This document shows, in pieces, positions 24,753 to 34,666 of a DNA stretch of 64,000 bases. Below the pieces are notes generated by a model, which had not been told where the DNA came from, ran no database searches, and saw only the letters and a program-made list of their open reading frames with translations. Position 1 is the stretch's first letter. Each line of letters starts with the position of its first letter. A program made the translations under genes and the position numbers. This DNA comes from JAVVTQ01 sp036653595. Its GTDB lineage: Bacteria > Bacillota > Clostridia > Oscillospirales > Ruminococcaceae. The DNA lies in assembly GCA_036653595.1 (NCBI GenBank), contig JAVVTQ010000004.1, forward strand, positions 15,615-79,614, given 5' to 3'.

Positions 24753-27161
24753 TTGCCTAATTCGAGAATAGATAAGGATTATTTAAAAAGAGAGCTTGTA
24801 GAGAAACTTGACAAGCTTTATTCGCAGACGATGAAGTCCGCGACAATAGAACAGATATACAATGCGCTTTCCGTGACTGTGCGCGAGATACTGGCCGACA
24901 AGCTGCGCCGCCATGAGGCAAAGACCTATGGCAGCGGAGGTAAGCAGGTGTACTATCTCTCAATGGAATTTCTAGTCGGGCGCTCACTTAAAAACAATCT
25001 CTACAATTTGGAGATAAATGAAGCGGCGGAAAAGCTGCTTGAAGAATGCGGGCTCAAGCTGGAGATGCTTTATGATATGGAGCCGGACGCCGGCCTCGGA
25101 AACGGCGGGCTGGGGCGCCTTGCCGCGTGCTATCTCGACGGACTGGCCACACAGGATTACACCGCTACGGGGTATTCCATTTTATATGAATACGGAATTT
25201 TCAAGCAAAAAATAATTGCGGGCTGGCAGCAGGAGCTGGCAGATAATTGGCTTCCGGGCGGAACAGTCTGGCTTGAAAAGCGCGCAGACGAGGCATTTGA
25301 GGTTCGGTTTGACGGCGAGATAAAGGAGCACTGGTACGACGGCTATCACCACATCGAGCATGTGGGCTACAACAGCGTCATGGCGGTGCCATATGACATG
25401 TATATCTCAGGGTATGATTCCTCCTCTGTCAGCAAGCTGCGGCTTTGGCAGTCAGTCTCACCGGGAATCGACATGGACAGCTTTAACCGAGGCGATTACA
25501 CATCGGCGCTGCGCGCCAACAGCACATCCGAGCTTATAAGCAAAGTACTTTACCCAAACGACAACCACATTGAGGGCAAGGTGCTGAGGCTTCGCCAGCA
25601 GTATTTCCTGTGCAGCGCTTCGATCAATGATATTGTGCAAAAGCACCTCGCACAGTACGGCACACTCGACAATCTCCCGAAGAAGATAGCGGTGCACATA
25701 AACGACACACACCCGACGCTTTCTATCCCGGAGCTTATGAGAATACTTCTCGACGAGTGCGGCTATGGCTGGGACGACGCAATGGACATTGCAAAAAAGA
25801 CATTTGCATATACAAACCACACGGTTATGAGCGAAGCGCTCGAAAAATGGAACATTGACATGTTCAAAACCGTTTTGCCCCGTATATATCAGATAATCGA
25901 GGAAATTGACCGCAGCCTTGTGCGCGAACTGAGCACTAGGTTCCCGGGCGATTTAGGCAAAGCGTCCTATATGCGAATACTCGGAGACGGCAATGTGCGC
26001 ATGGCGAATCTGTGCATCTACATGTCGCACAGCGTAAACGGCGTCTCAAAGCTGCACAGCGACATAATCAAGGAGGAAATTTTCCGCGACTTCTATTTGT
26101 TTTCTCCCGAAAAGTTTAAAAATGTAACAAACGGTATAGCATACCGCCGCTGGCTCTTGCAGAGCAACGAGGGCCTGACAGAGCTTTTGACCGAAAAGAT
26201 AGGCAATGGCTTTAAAAAAGACGCAGATGAACTCAAGCGCTTTGAAAATTATGCCGACGACAGCAGGGTACACGAGCGCCTTGCCGCCATTAAGCTTGCA
26301 AACAAGTGCCGCCTCGCGGAATATGCCGGGAAGAGCCTCCCGCACCCCATCAATTCCGAGTCGATATTCGACGTCCAGGCAAAGAGAATGCACGAGTACA
26401 AGCGGCAGCACATGAACGCGATGCATATAATAAGGCAGTATCTTGATTTAAAAGAAAATCCTAATATGGACTTTGTTCCCCGAACTTACTTCTTTGGCGC
26501 AAAGGCGGCACCGGGCTACTACATCGCAAAACAGATGATCAGGCTCATATGCGGAATGCAGGAGCTGCTCGAAAACGACGAGATGCTTCGCGATCGCCTC
26601 AGGATAGTGTATTTGGAGGACTACAGGGTTACACTGTCGGAGCTGTTGATGCCGGCGGCGGAGATTTCCGAGCAGATATCCCTTTCCGGCACAGAGGCTT
26701 CCGGAACGGGTAACATGAAGCTGATGCTCAACGGTGCCCTGACAATAGGGACGCTCGACGGGGCCAATGTGGAAATACGCGAGTGCGCGGGCGCCGACAA
26801 TTTTTTCCTGTTTGGAATGACAAAGGAAGAAGTGCTGGCAAAAAAAGCGGGCTACAACCCGCAGAAAATTTACGAGAGCAATCCGCGCATTGCGGAAGTC
26901 ATAGATTTCATAGCCAAAGGCTTTGGCGGAAACTCGTATGTTGACCTCGCAAACAACCTTAAATTTCAAGATCCATACCTTGTGCTCGCCGACTTTGACA
27001 GCTATGCGTCGGAGCAGAACCATGTCGATGCGGTCTATAAGGACAAAGCTCTGTGGAACAAAATGTCTGTGTTTAACATTGCCAACGCCGGTCACTTTTC
27101 CGCAGACAGGGCTGTAAACGAATATGCCGGCAATATTTGGAATCTCAGGCATATCAGATAA
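24753..27161 (+). CDS. glgP: glycogen/maltodextrin phosphorylase
   Basis: This 802-residue GT35 enzyme releases glucose-1-phosphate from alpha-glucans. The pyridoxal-phosphate lysine is in ASGTGNMKLMLNGALT (Lys656), with DGANVEIRE directly after, and the N-terminal DAGLGNGGLGRLAACYLD is intact. The start is TTG 24753, seven bases after AAGGAG; the in-frame ATG at 24720 is part of the promoter and cannot be in the message. The GH13 amylase gene follows after ten bases, making a compact glucan-breakdown operon. Confidence 0.95.
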   Translation: MPNSRIDKDYLKRELVEKLDKLYSQTMKSATIEQIYNALSVTVREILADKLRRHEAKTYGSGGKQVYYLSMEFLVGRSLKNNLYNLEINEAAEKLLEECGLKLEMLYDMEPDAGLGNGGLGRLAACYLDGLATQDYTATGYSILYEYGIFKQKIIAGWQQELADNWLPGGTVWLEKRADEAFEVRFDGEIKEHWYDGYHHIEHVGYNSVMAVPYDMYISGYDSSSVSKLRLWQSVSPGIDMDSFNRGDYTSALRANSTSELISKVLYPNDNHIEGKVLRLRQQYFLCSASINDIVQKHLAQYGTLDNLPKKIAVHINDTHPTLSIPELMRILLDECGYGWDDAMDIAKKTFAYTNHTVMSEALEKWNIDMFKTVLPRIYQIIEEIDRSLVRELSTRFPGDLGKASYMRILGDGNVRMANLCIYMSHSVNGVSKLHSDIIKEEIFRDFYLFSPEKFKNVTNGIAYRRWLLQSNEGLTELLTEKIGNGFKKDADELKRFENYADDSRVHERLAAIKLANKCRLAEYAGKSLPHPINSESIFDVQAKRMHEYKRQHMNAMHIIRQYLDLKENPNMDFVPRTYFFGAKAAPGYYIAKQMIRLICGMQELLENDEMLRDRLRIVYLEDYRVTLSELLMPAAEISEQISLSGTEASGTGNMKLMLNGALTIGTLDGANVEIRECAGADNFFLFGMTKEEVLAKKAGYNPQKIYESNPRIAEVIDFIAKGFGGNSYVDLANNLKFQDPYLVLADFDSYASEQNHVDAVYKDKALWNKMSVFNIANAGHFSADRAVNEYAGNIWNLRHIR

Positions 27162-27171
27162 CGGAGCTTTT

Positions 27172-28959
27172 ATGATTTTTAGCAGTAGGGACACGCGCTT
27201 TAAGAAACCATTCGGTGCAGTTACGGACAAAACGCGTGTGGAGTATTATATTGAGCTGTGCGATACAAACGAGGCTCTTTTTGCCTTGCGAAAGGACGGG
27301 TGTGACACCCCGTCCTTATTTGCTATGGAGAAAACGAGCGGCGGGTTTTGTGTTTCGCATGAATTTGAAGAGGAAGGCCTGTATTTTTATTGGTTTGAGA
27401 TAGACGGCGGAAGAAAAATAGTGAATTCAGGCTCGGGCGACGGCGCGGTTATCGGCGATAATCTCGCTGTGTTTTTTGCTTTTCAGCAGACGGTTTATTC
27501 GGCGTCCTACAAAAAACCCGAGGGCTTTGGCAACGGCATAATGTACCAAATCATGCCGGACAGATTCAACATCGGGGGAAAAATAAGAGAAACGCCTTTT
27601 TCGGACAGGCGCATCCACAAGTCGACCGAGGAGCTGCCCGAGTTCAGGCCAAACGAATTTGGGAAGATAACAAACAGCGATTACTTCGGTGGCAATTTTG
27701 AGGGAATTGAGCAAAAACTGCCGTATCTTCACAGCTTGGGAGTCACGTGTATTTATCTCAACCCCATTTTTGAGGCTCACACAAATCACCGCTACGACAC
27801 GGCAAACTATATGAATGCCGACCCGCTGCTGGGCACAAACGAGGAGTTTTCCCATCTCTGTGCCGAGGCAAAAAAGCTTGATATAAAGATAATTCTGGAC
27901 GGGGTTTTCAGCCATACGGGAGCGGACAGCAAGTACTTTAATAAAAACGGACGCTATGAAGATATCGGCGCATATCAGAGCACAGACAGCAAATATGCCG
28001 CATGGTACAAGTTCAGAAGCTTTCCCGACGATTATGTCGGCTGGTGGGGATTTGACACGCTGCCTGAGGTGCAGGAGACAAATGAAGATTACAGACGCTT
28101 TATCTGCGGTGAGGACGGGGTGATAGATACATGGATAAAGCGCGGAGCGTCAGGCTTTAGACTGGATGTCGCCGACGAGCTTCCCGATTCGTTTATCGAG
28201 AATATAAGGAGCGGCGCGAAGCTGCACTCGCAGGACACAATCGTTATAGGCGAGGTCTGGGAGGATGCCAGCAACAAGATAAGCTACGGAGAGCGCCGCC
28301 GCTTTTTGTACGGCCACGAGCTGGACACAGTCATGAATTATCCGTTTCGCAGCGCGATTATTTCATTTTTAAAGGACTGCGACGCCAATGCATTTATGCA
28401 GAGCGTCATGACTATCGTTGAAAACTATCCGAAGCCGATGCTTGACATCGCGATGAACATGCTGGGGACTCATGACACAGAGCGGGCGATGACCGGCCTT
28501 GTGCTCGATTGCGGTTCTGTGCGCGACAGGGCGCTGATGGCGCAGATTCGCCTTTCGCGCGATGAGTACCTGCGCGGGGTCGAACTGATGAAGCTTGCTT
28601 ATGCGCTGTTATACACGCTTCCGGGCATTCCATGCATCTATTATGGCGATGAAATCGGTATGCAGGGATTTGGCGACCCATTTTGCCGCGCGTTTTACAG
28701 CTGGAAAAATGCCGATGAAAATTTGCGCGCATTCACAACGAGCCTGGGAAAAATCCGCAGAGGCCACAGCGCCTTTGCCGACGGGGAATTTATACCGATG
28801 CCCTGCATTGACGGGAGCGTTTCGTTCATGCGCAAAAATAGCGAGGAATGCATGGGCATTTGCGTGAATAGGGGGGAGACGACGGTTGAAGCTGTGTTTT
28901 TGAATAAAAGCTTCAGCGTCGCACCGTGGAGTTCTATTATAGAAATAATTGATTTTTAA
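27172..28959 (+). CDS. GH13 alpha-amylase family enzyme (neopullulanase/cyclomaltodextrinase-like)
   Basis: This protein of 595 residues has an N-terminal beta-rich region of about 110 residues, a (beta/alpha)8 GH13 barrel and a small C-terminal domain. Catalytic residues are seen in GFRLDVADEL (nucleophile Asp332), IGEVWEDAS (acid/base Glu361) and LGTHDTERA (Asp435); DGVFSHTGADS is region I. No signal peptide is present, so it works in the cytoplasm, probably on imported maltodextrins together with GlgP. The ATG at 27172 follows GGAG by five bases. Exact specificity cannot be read. Confidence 0.92.
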   Translation: MIFSSRDTRFKKPFGAVTDKTRVEYYIELCDTNEALFALRKDGCDTPSLFAMEKTSGGFCVSHEFEEEGLYFYWFEIDGGRKIVNSGSGDGAVIGDNLAVFFAFQQTVYSASYKKPEGFGNGIMYQIMPDRFNIGGKIRETPFSDRRIHKSTEELPEFRPNEFGKITNSDYFGGNFEGIEQKLPYLHSLGVTCIYLNPIFEAHTNHRYDTANYMNADPLLGTNEEFSHLCAEAKKLDIKIILDGVFSHTGADSKYFNKNGRYEDIGAYQSTDSKYAAWYKFRSFPDDYVGWWGFDTLPEVQETNEDYRRFICGEDGVIDTWIKRGASGFRLDVADELPDSFIENIRSGAKLHSQDTIVIGEVWEDASNKISYGERRRFLYGHELDTVMNYPFRSAIISFLKDCDANAFMQSVMTIVENYPKPMLDIAMNMLGTHDTERAMTGLVLDCGSVRDRALMAQIRLSRDEYLRGVELMKLAYALLYTLPGIPCIYYGDEIGMQGFGDPFCRAFYSWKNADENLRAFTTSLGKIRRGHSAFADGEFIPMPCIDGSVSFMRKNSEECMGICVNRGETTVEAVFLNKSFSVAPWSSIIEIIDF

Positions 28960-29001
28960 GTGCTTGAAAGCAATCGGAACAAAACAGCAGATACGAAAAA
29001 A

Positions 29002-29024
29002 GCAGCGCCTACACATGGCGCTGC
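29002..29024 (-). terminator. terminator for the DUF1461 gene
   Basis: GCAGCGCC (29002-29009) pairs with GGCGCTGC (29017-29024); on the minus strand the hairpin runs into TTTTTT. It could also slow plus-strand read-through from the amylase gene. Confidence 0.65.
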
Positions 29025-29168
29025 AAATATAAGAGGGCAAGCGGGTATCTTACAAGCGCACACGAAAGCTCGTCAAATCCGCGCGATATTTTATGATTTT
29101 CAGTGCGGGGAAAAGGGCTGTGTAAAACCAAAAAATTTGCCAATAATGTAAGCGGAGGGCTATTGAAT

Positions 29169-29810
29169 TCATTTTGAATGAGAGCGCGACACCGAGTAGG
29201 CGAAGAGCTGCAATGCGGCGAAAACAATCCACAAACCGGCGATAAACAGAGCGCAGTGCATAAAAAAGCCCTGCGGGAGAATTGTGATAACTGGGTCCGT
29301 CTTCTCGCTGAAAATCCAGTAATCGTTGTTGAAAAACAGCTTGTGGAACAGCACAAACGCTTTGTTGAAGTCGATTGCGACCGCGCAGAGCAGCGCTGCC
29401 GGAATGGCGAGTGTGGCTATGCCCGAGACGAGAAGAGTCTTTTTATAGGTTGGCTTTTTGCGAGCGGCGAAAAAAACTGCGGTCGCTGCGCAAAGACCGA
29501 TTGCTCCGGCAATATAAACTGCGCGAAAAATCGTCCTGCATTCCTCAAAATGAAAGGCGCCGGCCTCGGAATAGGCGAGAGAGGGCAGGTCAAACGGCTC
29601 ATTTGAAAAGGGCGACAAAAAGCTCATGACTGCGCTGTAATTCTCCAGAATATCCTCCTTTGAAAGGCCGGATATGCCGGAGATGTTGAGCGAATCGACG
29701 TCGTATCTATACAAAAAATCAGATGTGTGCAGAATTCCCAGTCCAAGCGCAGTCGCGAAAAGAAGAAGGGCAATTGCGAGCACAATTCCTGCAAATATAC
29801 ATTTTTTCAT
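29169..29810 (-). CDS. DUF1461 / TIGR01906 integral membrane protein
   Basis: The 213-residue protein has four hydrophobic segments: about 5-30, 95-112, 125-150 and 185-205. The family signature is clear in HFEECRTIF, FNKAFVLFHKLFFNNDYW and TDPVITILPQGFF, where the second and third lie in a large loop between helices. The function is unknown. It overlaps queH by four bases (ATGA), so the two are translated together; this pairing recurs in Clostridia but the reason is not clear. Confidence 0.88.
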   Translation of the reverse strand: MKKCIFAGIVLAIALLLFATALGLGILHTSDFLYRYDVDSLNISGISGLSKEDILENYSAVMSFLSPFSNEPFDLPSLAYSEAGAFHFEECRTIFRAVYIAGAIGLCAATAVFFAARKKPTYKKTLLVSGIATLAIPAALLCAVAIDFNKAFVLFHKLFFNNDYWIFSEKTDPVITILPQGFFMHCALFIAGLWIVFAALQLFAYSVSRSHSK

Positions 29811-30427
29811 TGTTTTGTCTCCGAAAGATGCGACATTGCGAACTCACAGCCGCAGTATTTTTGCCTGTAAAGGCCGTACTGTTCGGCGAGACGCACCGAG
29901 TGGAGATATCCGTCCCGCTTTTTAAAATCAGAGGGAAGCCACTTAATCCCGCTCTCGCCCGACGCGCGCATGCCCGCCTCATTTATTGCGGCAGAGCTTT
30001 TGTGCGGGCTGACGGAAAGCGTCGAGCAGAAATATTCAAAGCCCAGCTTGCGCGCGGACTCGGCTGTTTTGCGCAGTCTGAGAAGAAAGCAAAGTTCACA
30101 GCGCTCACCGCCCTCGCCGCACTTTTCCAGGCCCTCGACAGTGTCCAAATACAAATCGTGCTCGTAGTCCGCATCAATGAGGTCAATCGCGCCGCCATAG
30201 ACTTCAAGGAGAAGCCTCTTTTGCTCGGATTTTCGCTTTTCATACTCTGAGCGCGGAAATATATTTGGATTATAAAAAAAGACGGACAGAGAAAAATGCG
30301 AAGCCAGAAGCGAAATTACATGTGAGCTGCACACAGCACAGCAGCTGTGCAGAAGAAGACCGGGGCGGCTGTCCGCAATCAGGGAGAGCTCGCTTACGAA
30401 AAGTTGCTGATAGTTAATAGCAAACAC
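29807..30427 (-). CDS. queH: epoxyqueuosine reductase QueH
   Basis: The protein of up to 206 residues is the non-homologous epoxyqueuosine reductase that completes queuosine in tRNA. It has all the conserved cysteines: LLLHSCCAVC, ERCELCFLLR and YCGCEF. The start is unusual. The only standard start, GTG at 30427, overlaps its own ribosome site GGAGGTG; the codon at a proper distance is ATT at 30418, giving a protein that begins NYQQLF, as many QueH proteins do after their Met. I keep the GTG coordinate but favour ATT initiation. No queuosine biosynthesis genes are nearby. Confidence 0.92.
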   Translation of the reverse strand: MFAINYQQLFVSELSLIADSRPGLLLHSCCAVCSSHVISLLASHFSLSVFFYNPNIFPRSEYEKRKSEQKRLLLEVYGGAIDLIDADYEHDLYLDTVEGLEKCGEGGERCELCFLLRLRKTAESARKLGFEYFCSTLSVSPHKSSAAINEAGMRASGESGIKWLPSDFKKRDGYLHSVRLAEQYGLYRQKYCGCEFAMSHLSETKQ

Positions 30428-30517
30428 CTCCGATACGCGCGATTTGTCATAAAAAGTATAGCATCGCGCAGGTTATCCCACAACATCAAAATGTAATAAA
30501 TATTAAATAAATCGCTA

Positions 30518-30546
30518 TTAACAAAAAATGTGATGTATGATATAAT
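30518..30546 (+). promoter_or_regulatory. promoter of the class A PBP gene
   Basis: TTAACA (30518-30523), a 17-base spacer and TATAAT (30541-30546) with an upstream TGA extension lie about 55 bases before the start codon. Confidence 0.7.
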
Positions 30547-30602
30547 CACTTTGTCTGCAAAACCGATAATTATTTCCCGGAAGGAAGGGAGTTTTGTAAA
30601 AA

Positions 30603-33521
30603 ATGGAAGAAAAAGATTTTTTTAGAGATATTGACAGCTTGATAAACAGGATTAAAAATGACGATAATGAGGGCAACGGTGCTAAGAACGATGCCTTTGC
30701 GCCGATTGACACAGAGAACGAAAACACAGAGACGACATATGCCCGTCAAGAAGAGAGTGAAAATTCTCAGAGCGGGGCATGGCAGTCCGATGACATATCG
30801 CAGCTTTTGTCTTTTACAGACGGCGGCGACAGCGAGGTTTCAAGGACGACGGACGGCATTCGAGAAGATAGCAGCCCAAGCGACAGCTCTGATATTGCGG
30901 ACAATAATCAGGAAAATATGCAGACCGACAACTATGCTGCTGAATTTGGCGTTGTGCCGACTCCGGAGCCTGTCAGCGACGCATCTTTTACAATGGAATT
31001 TTCTCAGCCGGAGATAGAGGAATATATGAACAAAGCGCAAAATAGCGCGGACAGCGCCGACAGCGCCGACAGGGAACCCGAAGAGAAGCTTGACCGAGTC
31101 GACGCCTTTTTCAAAAAGCTCAACAGCAACGGGGACGTCGGGCTGGACGGCGATAAGGGCTCGGATGTTTTTGAGCGCGACGGTGCTGCGAGCGCCAAAA
31201 CCGGACTTTTCGCAGGCCTGTTTGCAAAGCTCGGGATAAAAACAAAGAAGAAGCAAAAGGCCAACGGCAATGGCGGCGACGGCGGCGACGGCGGCACATC
31301 TAATAAGAAAACAAAGAAAAAAAGCCACCTGAAGCAAACAATCGGCAAGATAGCGCTGACCTGCGCTTGTGCGGTTGTGGTTTTGATGTGTGTGTTGTCG
31401 GTATGCGCCGCTGTATATCTCGTCGGCGCAACAAAGGAAGACTACAAAATTCTTGACCTAAACTCAATAAAGCTGAGCTTTGCGACGGTTCTGCTGGCAG
31501 AGGACAAAGAAACAGGCGAGTGGAACGAGTACGAGCGCATATTCGGCGGAGAAAACCGCGTGTGGGTTAACTACACCGACATGCCGCAGACACTGATTGA
31601 TGCCCTCATTTCTTCCGAGGACCAACACTTCCGCACCCACCACGGCGTGGACTGGAAGCGCACCATTGCTGCTTTTGTAAACGCATATGTGCCGGGCTTT
31701 AAGGGAAAGTTCTTTGATGCAAATCAGGGCGGCTCAACCATAACCCAGCAGCTTATAAAGAATATTACCGAGGAAAATAAAGCCGAGGGTTCTGCCGGCG
31801 CTCTGCGCAAGCTTCGCGAAATCTACCGCGCACTCGTCATGGAAAACAATTATTCAAAGGATCAGATACTGGAAGCATACCTCAACACCTTCCGCCTAAA
31901 TGATCAGGTTGCGGGAATTGAGGCCGCCGCAAACCATTACTTCGGAAAATCAGCAAAGGATCTGACAACAGCGGAGAGCGCGGCGATTCTTTGTATAACG
32001 AAGTATCCGACAAAATATAACCCATATAATCACCCGGACAACAATAAGGTTCAGCGCGAATACATCATTTCCAGCATGAAAAAACAAGGCAAACTCACGG
32101 AAGACGAGTACAACGCCGCTATGACGGAGAGCAGCTCGATGGTGTTCAAGTCAAGTGACACCGTGAAAAACGACCATATCTACAGCTATTTCACGGACAC
32201 TGTCGTCAACTCCGTCATAAAGGATTTGATGGAATTCAACGACATGACCTACGATGAAGCGTACAATGCATTTTACAAAGAGGGTCTTACCGTTTATCTT
32301 ACAGTGGACCCGAAGGTGCAGAGCGTCGTCGAGGACGTTGCCGAAAACGGCTTTGGCGATTACAGCTACGGCAATGTCAAGGGCTGGCCGGAACTTGAGT
32401 ACGATGAAGAGACAGGCGCGCTTTTGGAGAACCAGATACAAGGCGCGATGGTCGTCATGGACTATGAGGGTCGTCTAATCGGGATATCGGGCGGTATGCG
32501 CGGAAAAACGCAGAGCCTCGGACTCAACAGAGCCGTCGACTCAAAAAGGCAGACAGGCTCCACGATGAAGCCAATTTCCGCCTATGCGCCGGCTATTGAG
32601 CTGAACAAAATCACCTTTTCAACACTGTTTCCCGACACGCCCTCCGAAATAATCAACGGAAGACCCTGGCCGGCAAACTATTTCAACGTGTATGGCGGCC
32701 CCGTGACAGTCTATGAGGGACTTGTGACCTCGCTCAACACCACGGCGGTCTACGTCCTAAAGACAATCGGTTATGATTTCAGCTTTGAATTTCTCACAAA
32801 GCGTCTCGGAATGACGACACTTGTCGATTCGCGCCAGACAAGCGAGGGCATTGTCACCGACAGGTCGAACGGCCTTGTACTGGGCAGCGTCACAGACGGT
32901 TGCACACTCTACGAGATGACGGCCGCTTATATGATTTTTGGAGACGGCGGCACGTATGTGACCCCGCATTGCTATACAAAGGTTCTCAACTCGCGCGGAG
33001 AAGTCATTCTCGACAAAGAAAAGCATTTGCTCAAAACAAAGGCGATTTCGGATGACACCGCCATGATAATGAACAGACTCATGCAGGGCGTCATGACCTC
33101 GCGGGCCGGTATCACGGGCACCGGCTATTATGCAAACCACTATGCAGGTGTCGGCGGAACATTGCCGCTTGCCGGAAAATCCGGAACAAACTCCGACAAC
33201 AAGGACTTCTGGTTTTTTGGAATGAACCCGTACTACGTCATGGGCGTGTGGGAGGGCTATGATGTGCCCAAATATATGTACACAATAAGGCCTCACCCGA
33301 CGCAGCTCGCCTTTAAGGCAGTCATGGCGCGCATAAGCAAGGATTTGCCCTACAAGAATTTCCCGACCTCGCCGGACGTTGTGGCGGCCGAGTTTTGCAC
33401 GGCTTCCGGAGACTTGGCTTCGCCGGCATGTCCCGAAAGGATAACGGGATTCTATAAAAAAGGCTTTATGCCGGGTGTGTGCAACCACGCATATGCACCG
33501 GAGAAAGAGCCTGAGGAATAA
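30603..33521 (+). CDS. class A penicillin-binding protein (glycosyltransferase-transpeptidase)
   Basis: The 972-residue bifunctional enzyme polymerises and cross-links peptidoglycan outside the membrane. A single helix at about 246-272 follows an unusual cytoplasmic tail of about 240 residues, acidic and Ser/Asp/Asn-rich, ending in a Gly/Lys run. The GT51 domain shows SSEDQHFRTHHGVDW (about 336) and GGSTITQQLIKN (about 377). The transpeptidase has the SxxK serine in GSTMKP (Ser653, Lys656), SLNTT as SxN and AGKSGTN as the KTG box. It appears monocistronic and ends before a strong terminator. Confidence 0.95.
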   Translation: MEEKDFFRDIDSLINRIKNDDNEGNGAKNDAFAPIDTENENTETTYARQEESENSQSGAWQSDDISQLLSFTDGGDSEVSRTTDGIREDSSPSDSSDIADNNQENMQTDNYAAEFGVVPTPEPVSDASFTMEFSQPEIEEYMNKAQNSADSADSADREPEEKLDRVDAFFKKLNSNGDVGLDGDKGSDVFERDGAASAKTGLFAGLFAKLGIKTKKKQKANGNGGDGGDGGTSNKKTKKKSHLKQTIGKIALTCACAVVVLMCVLSVCAAVYLVGATKEDYKILDLNSIKLSFATVLLAEDKETGEWNEYERIFGGENRVWVNYTDMPQTLIDALISSEDQHFRTHHGVDWKRTIAAFVNAYVPGFKGKFFDANQGGSTITQQLIKNITEENKAEGSAGALRKLREIYRALVMENNYSKDQILEAYLNTFRLNDQVAGIEAAANHYFGKSAKDLTTAESAAILCITKYPTKYNPYNHPDNNKVQREYIISSMKKQGKLTEDEYNAAMTESSSMVFKSSDTVKNDHIYSYFTDTVVNSVIKDLMEFNDMTYDEAYNAFYKEGLTVYLTVDPKVQSVVEDVAENGFGDYSYGNVKGWPELEYDEETGALLENQIQGAMVVMDYEGRLIGISGGMRGKTQSLGLNRAVDSKRQTGSTMKPISAYAPAIELNKITFSTLFPDTPSEIINGRPWPANYFNVYGGPVTVYEGLVTSLNTTAVYVLKTIGYDFSFEFLTKRLGMTTLVDSRQTSEGIVTDRSNGLVLGSVTDGCTLYEMTAAYMIFGDGGTYVTPHCYTKVLNSRGEVILDKEKHLLKTKAISDDTAMIMNRLMQGVMTSRAGITGTGYYANHYAGVGGTLPLAGKSGTNSDNKDFWFFGMNPYYVMGVWEGYDVPKYMYTIRPHPTQLAFKAVMARISKDLPYKNFPTSPDVVAAEFCTASGDLASPACPERITGFYKKGFMPGVCNHAYAPEKEPEE

Positions 33522-33951
33522 GCGAGCCTTGTCTCGCAAAAGGCCGACAAGACTAAATTTGCAATTGTACAGCGAAGAAAATGAGCTGCTGCAATAGCGC
33601 GATTCAAAAAAGTGTTGCAAAAAGCCCCGCTCAGTTAAAACGGCTATGACCGTTTTACGAGCGGGGCTTTTGACTTTCAGATGTTTTACGGGGCGTTTTG
33701 CTGACTGCAAGTGCCTCTGAAACAGCCCAATTTTCAAATTATGAGGCCGCATAATCGAGGTCACTGCGTATAATTCTCAAGAGCAAGCACCTTTTTCAGA
33801 TATTAAAAAAGGTGCGCGCCGGACCGCAGGCTGACATTTTCGAGCTTGCACAAAATAAATATGGGCGAAAGCTAAGCCGGCACGCCGACAGATTAAAGTC
33901 ATAAAATTTGCACAATAGCCATAGTAATAAAACACAAAAAACAAATGCGGC
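33522..33951. other. intergenic region between converging PBP and phosphatase genes
   Basis: The 430 bases contain the terminator at 33619-33671 and otherwise no open frame with a ribosome site or recognisable motif. The stretch 33672-33951 could hold decayed sequence; I see nothing definable in it. Confidence 0.4.
33619..33671. terminator. strong nested-hairpin terminator
   Basis: AAAAAGCCCCGCTC (33619-33632) pairs with GAGCGGGGCTTTT (33659-33671), and the loop holds a second hairpin, AAAACGG/CCGTTTT. The same nested layout is seen at 48924-48970. Confidence 0.8.
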
Positions 33952-34614
33952 TCAATAAATCAAGTCTTCATCGACCTCGTGTGTCAAATCCTGTTCATCA
34001 GCCGGCAAGGGCACATAGCCGACAACCTCGACTACCGGGTCGCGCAAAAAAAGCGAGGGGTCTGCGAGCACGGTATATCCAAAGCCGGAGTCGCAGGTCC
34101 ACTCGTGCGGCGCCCTTTTGGGATAGGCCAGAGACGCGAGAATGCTCGCGATGACGCCGCTGTGTGTGACGATGGCGCAGGTGTGCATTCCGTTTCGCAT
34201 AAGCTCTGTCACGATGTCCGCAAAGCCCACAGAGCAGCGTGTCACAAAATCACCGGGAGGCTCGACGCCCGCGGGAAGGTACCCGCTGCCGGGAGTGACC
34301 CATTTTTGGAAATCGGGATCGGTTTTCAATTCCTCCAAAGCTCTGCCGTCAAAGGGCCCAAAATCGGCCTCAGTTAGGCTTTCGCGGACGGCGACCTCGC
34401 ATTCGGGAAACAGAATTTCAACCGTCTCTCGCGCTCTCAGAAGGGGACTGGTGTATACAATGTCGGGACAAGGATAGCAGTATTCTCCCAGAATATCGCA
34501 AAGCTCCTGACGTCCCTTTGTGCAAAGGGGAACATCCGTGCGCCCGCAATAAAGACCATCTGTGTTTGCGCGCGTCAATCCATGCCTTATAAGGTGTATT
34601 TTGTAAGTTTGCAA
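33952..34614 (-). CDS. histidine phosphatase family protein (phosphoglycerate mutase-like)
   Basis: This 220-residue cytoplasmic protein has the histidine phosphatase catalytic motif HLIRHGLTRAN with the phosphorylated histidine near residue 9, plus the second conserved histidine in IVTHSGVI and the CGRTDVPLCTKGR segment. It resembles alpha-ribazole phosphatase and broad phosphatases; no cobalamin genes are near, so the substrate is open. I chose TTG 34614, eight bases after GGAGG; upstream codons extend into the promoter region. It diverges from the XRE regulator gene. Confidence 0.85.
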   Translation of the reverse strand: MQTYKIHLIRHGLTRANTDGLYCGRTDVPLCTKGRQELCDILGEYCYPCPDIVYTSPLLRARETVEILFPECEVAVRESLTEADFGPFDGRALEELKTDPDFQKWVTPGSGYLPAGVEPPGDFVTRCSVGFADIVTELMRNGMHTCAIVTHSGVIASILASLAYPKRAPHEWTCDSGFGYTVLADPSLFLRDPVVEVVGYVPLPADEQDLTHEVDEDLIY

Positions 34615-34666
34615 GACCGATACCTCCGAGAAATTTTGATGTTTTGGTGCAATTTCTACAAAAATC

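Noticed and set aside
32757..33764. 335-codon minus-strand frame
   Set aside because: Lies opposite the transpeptidase domain of the PBP gene and has no motif of its own.
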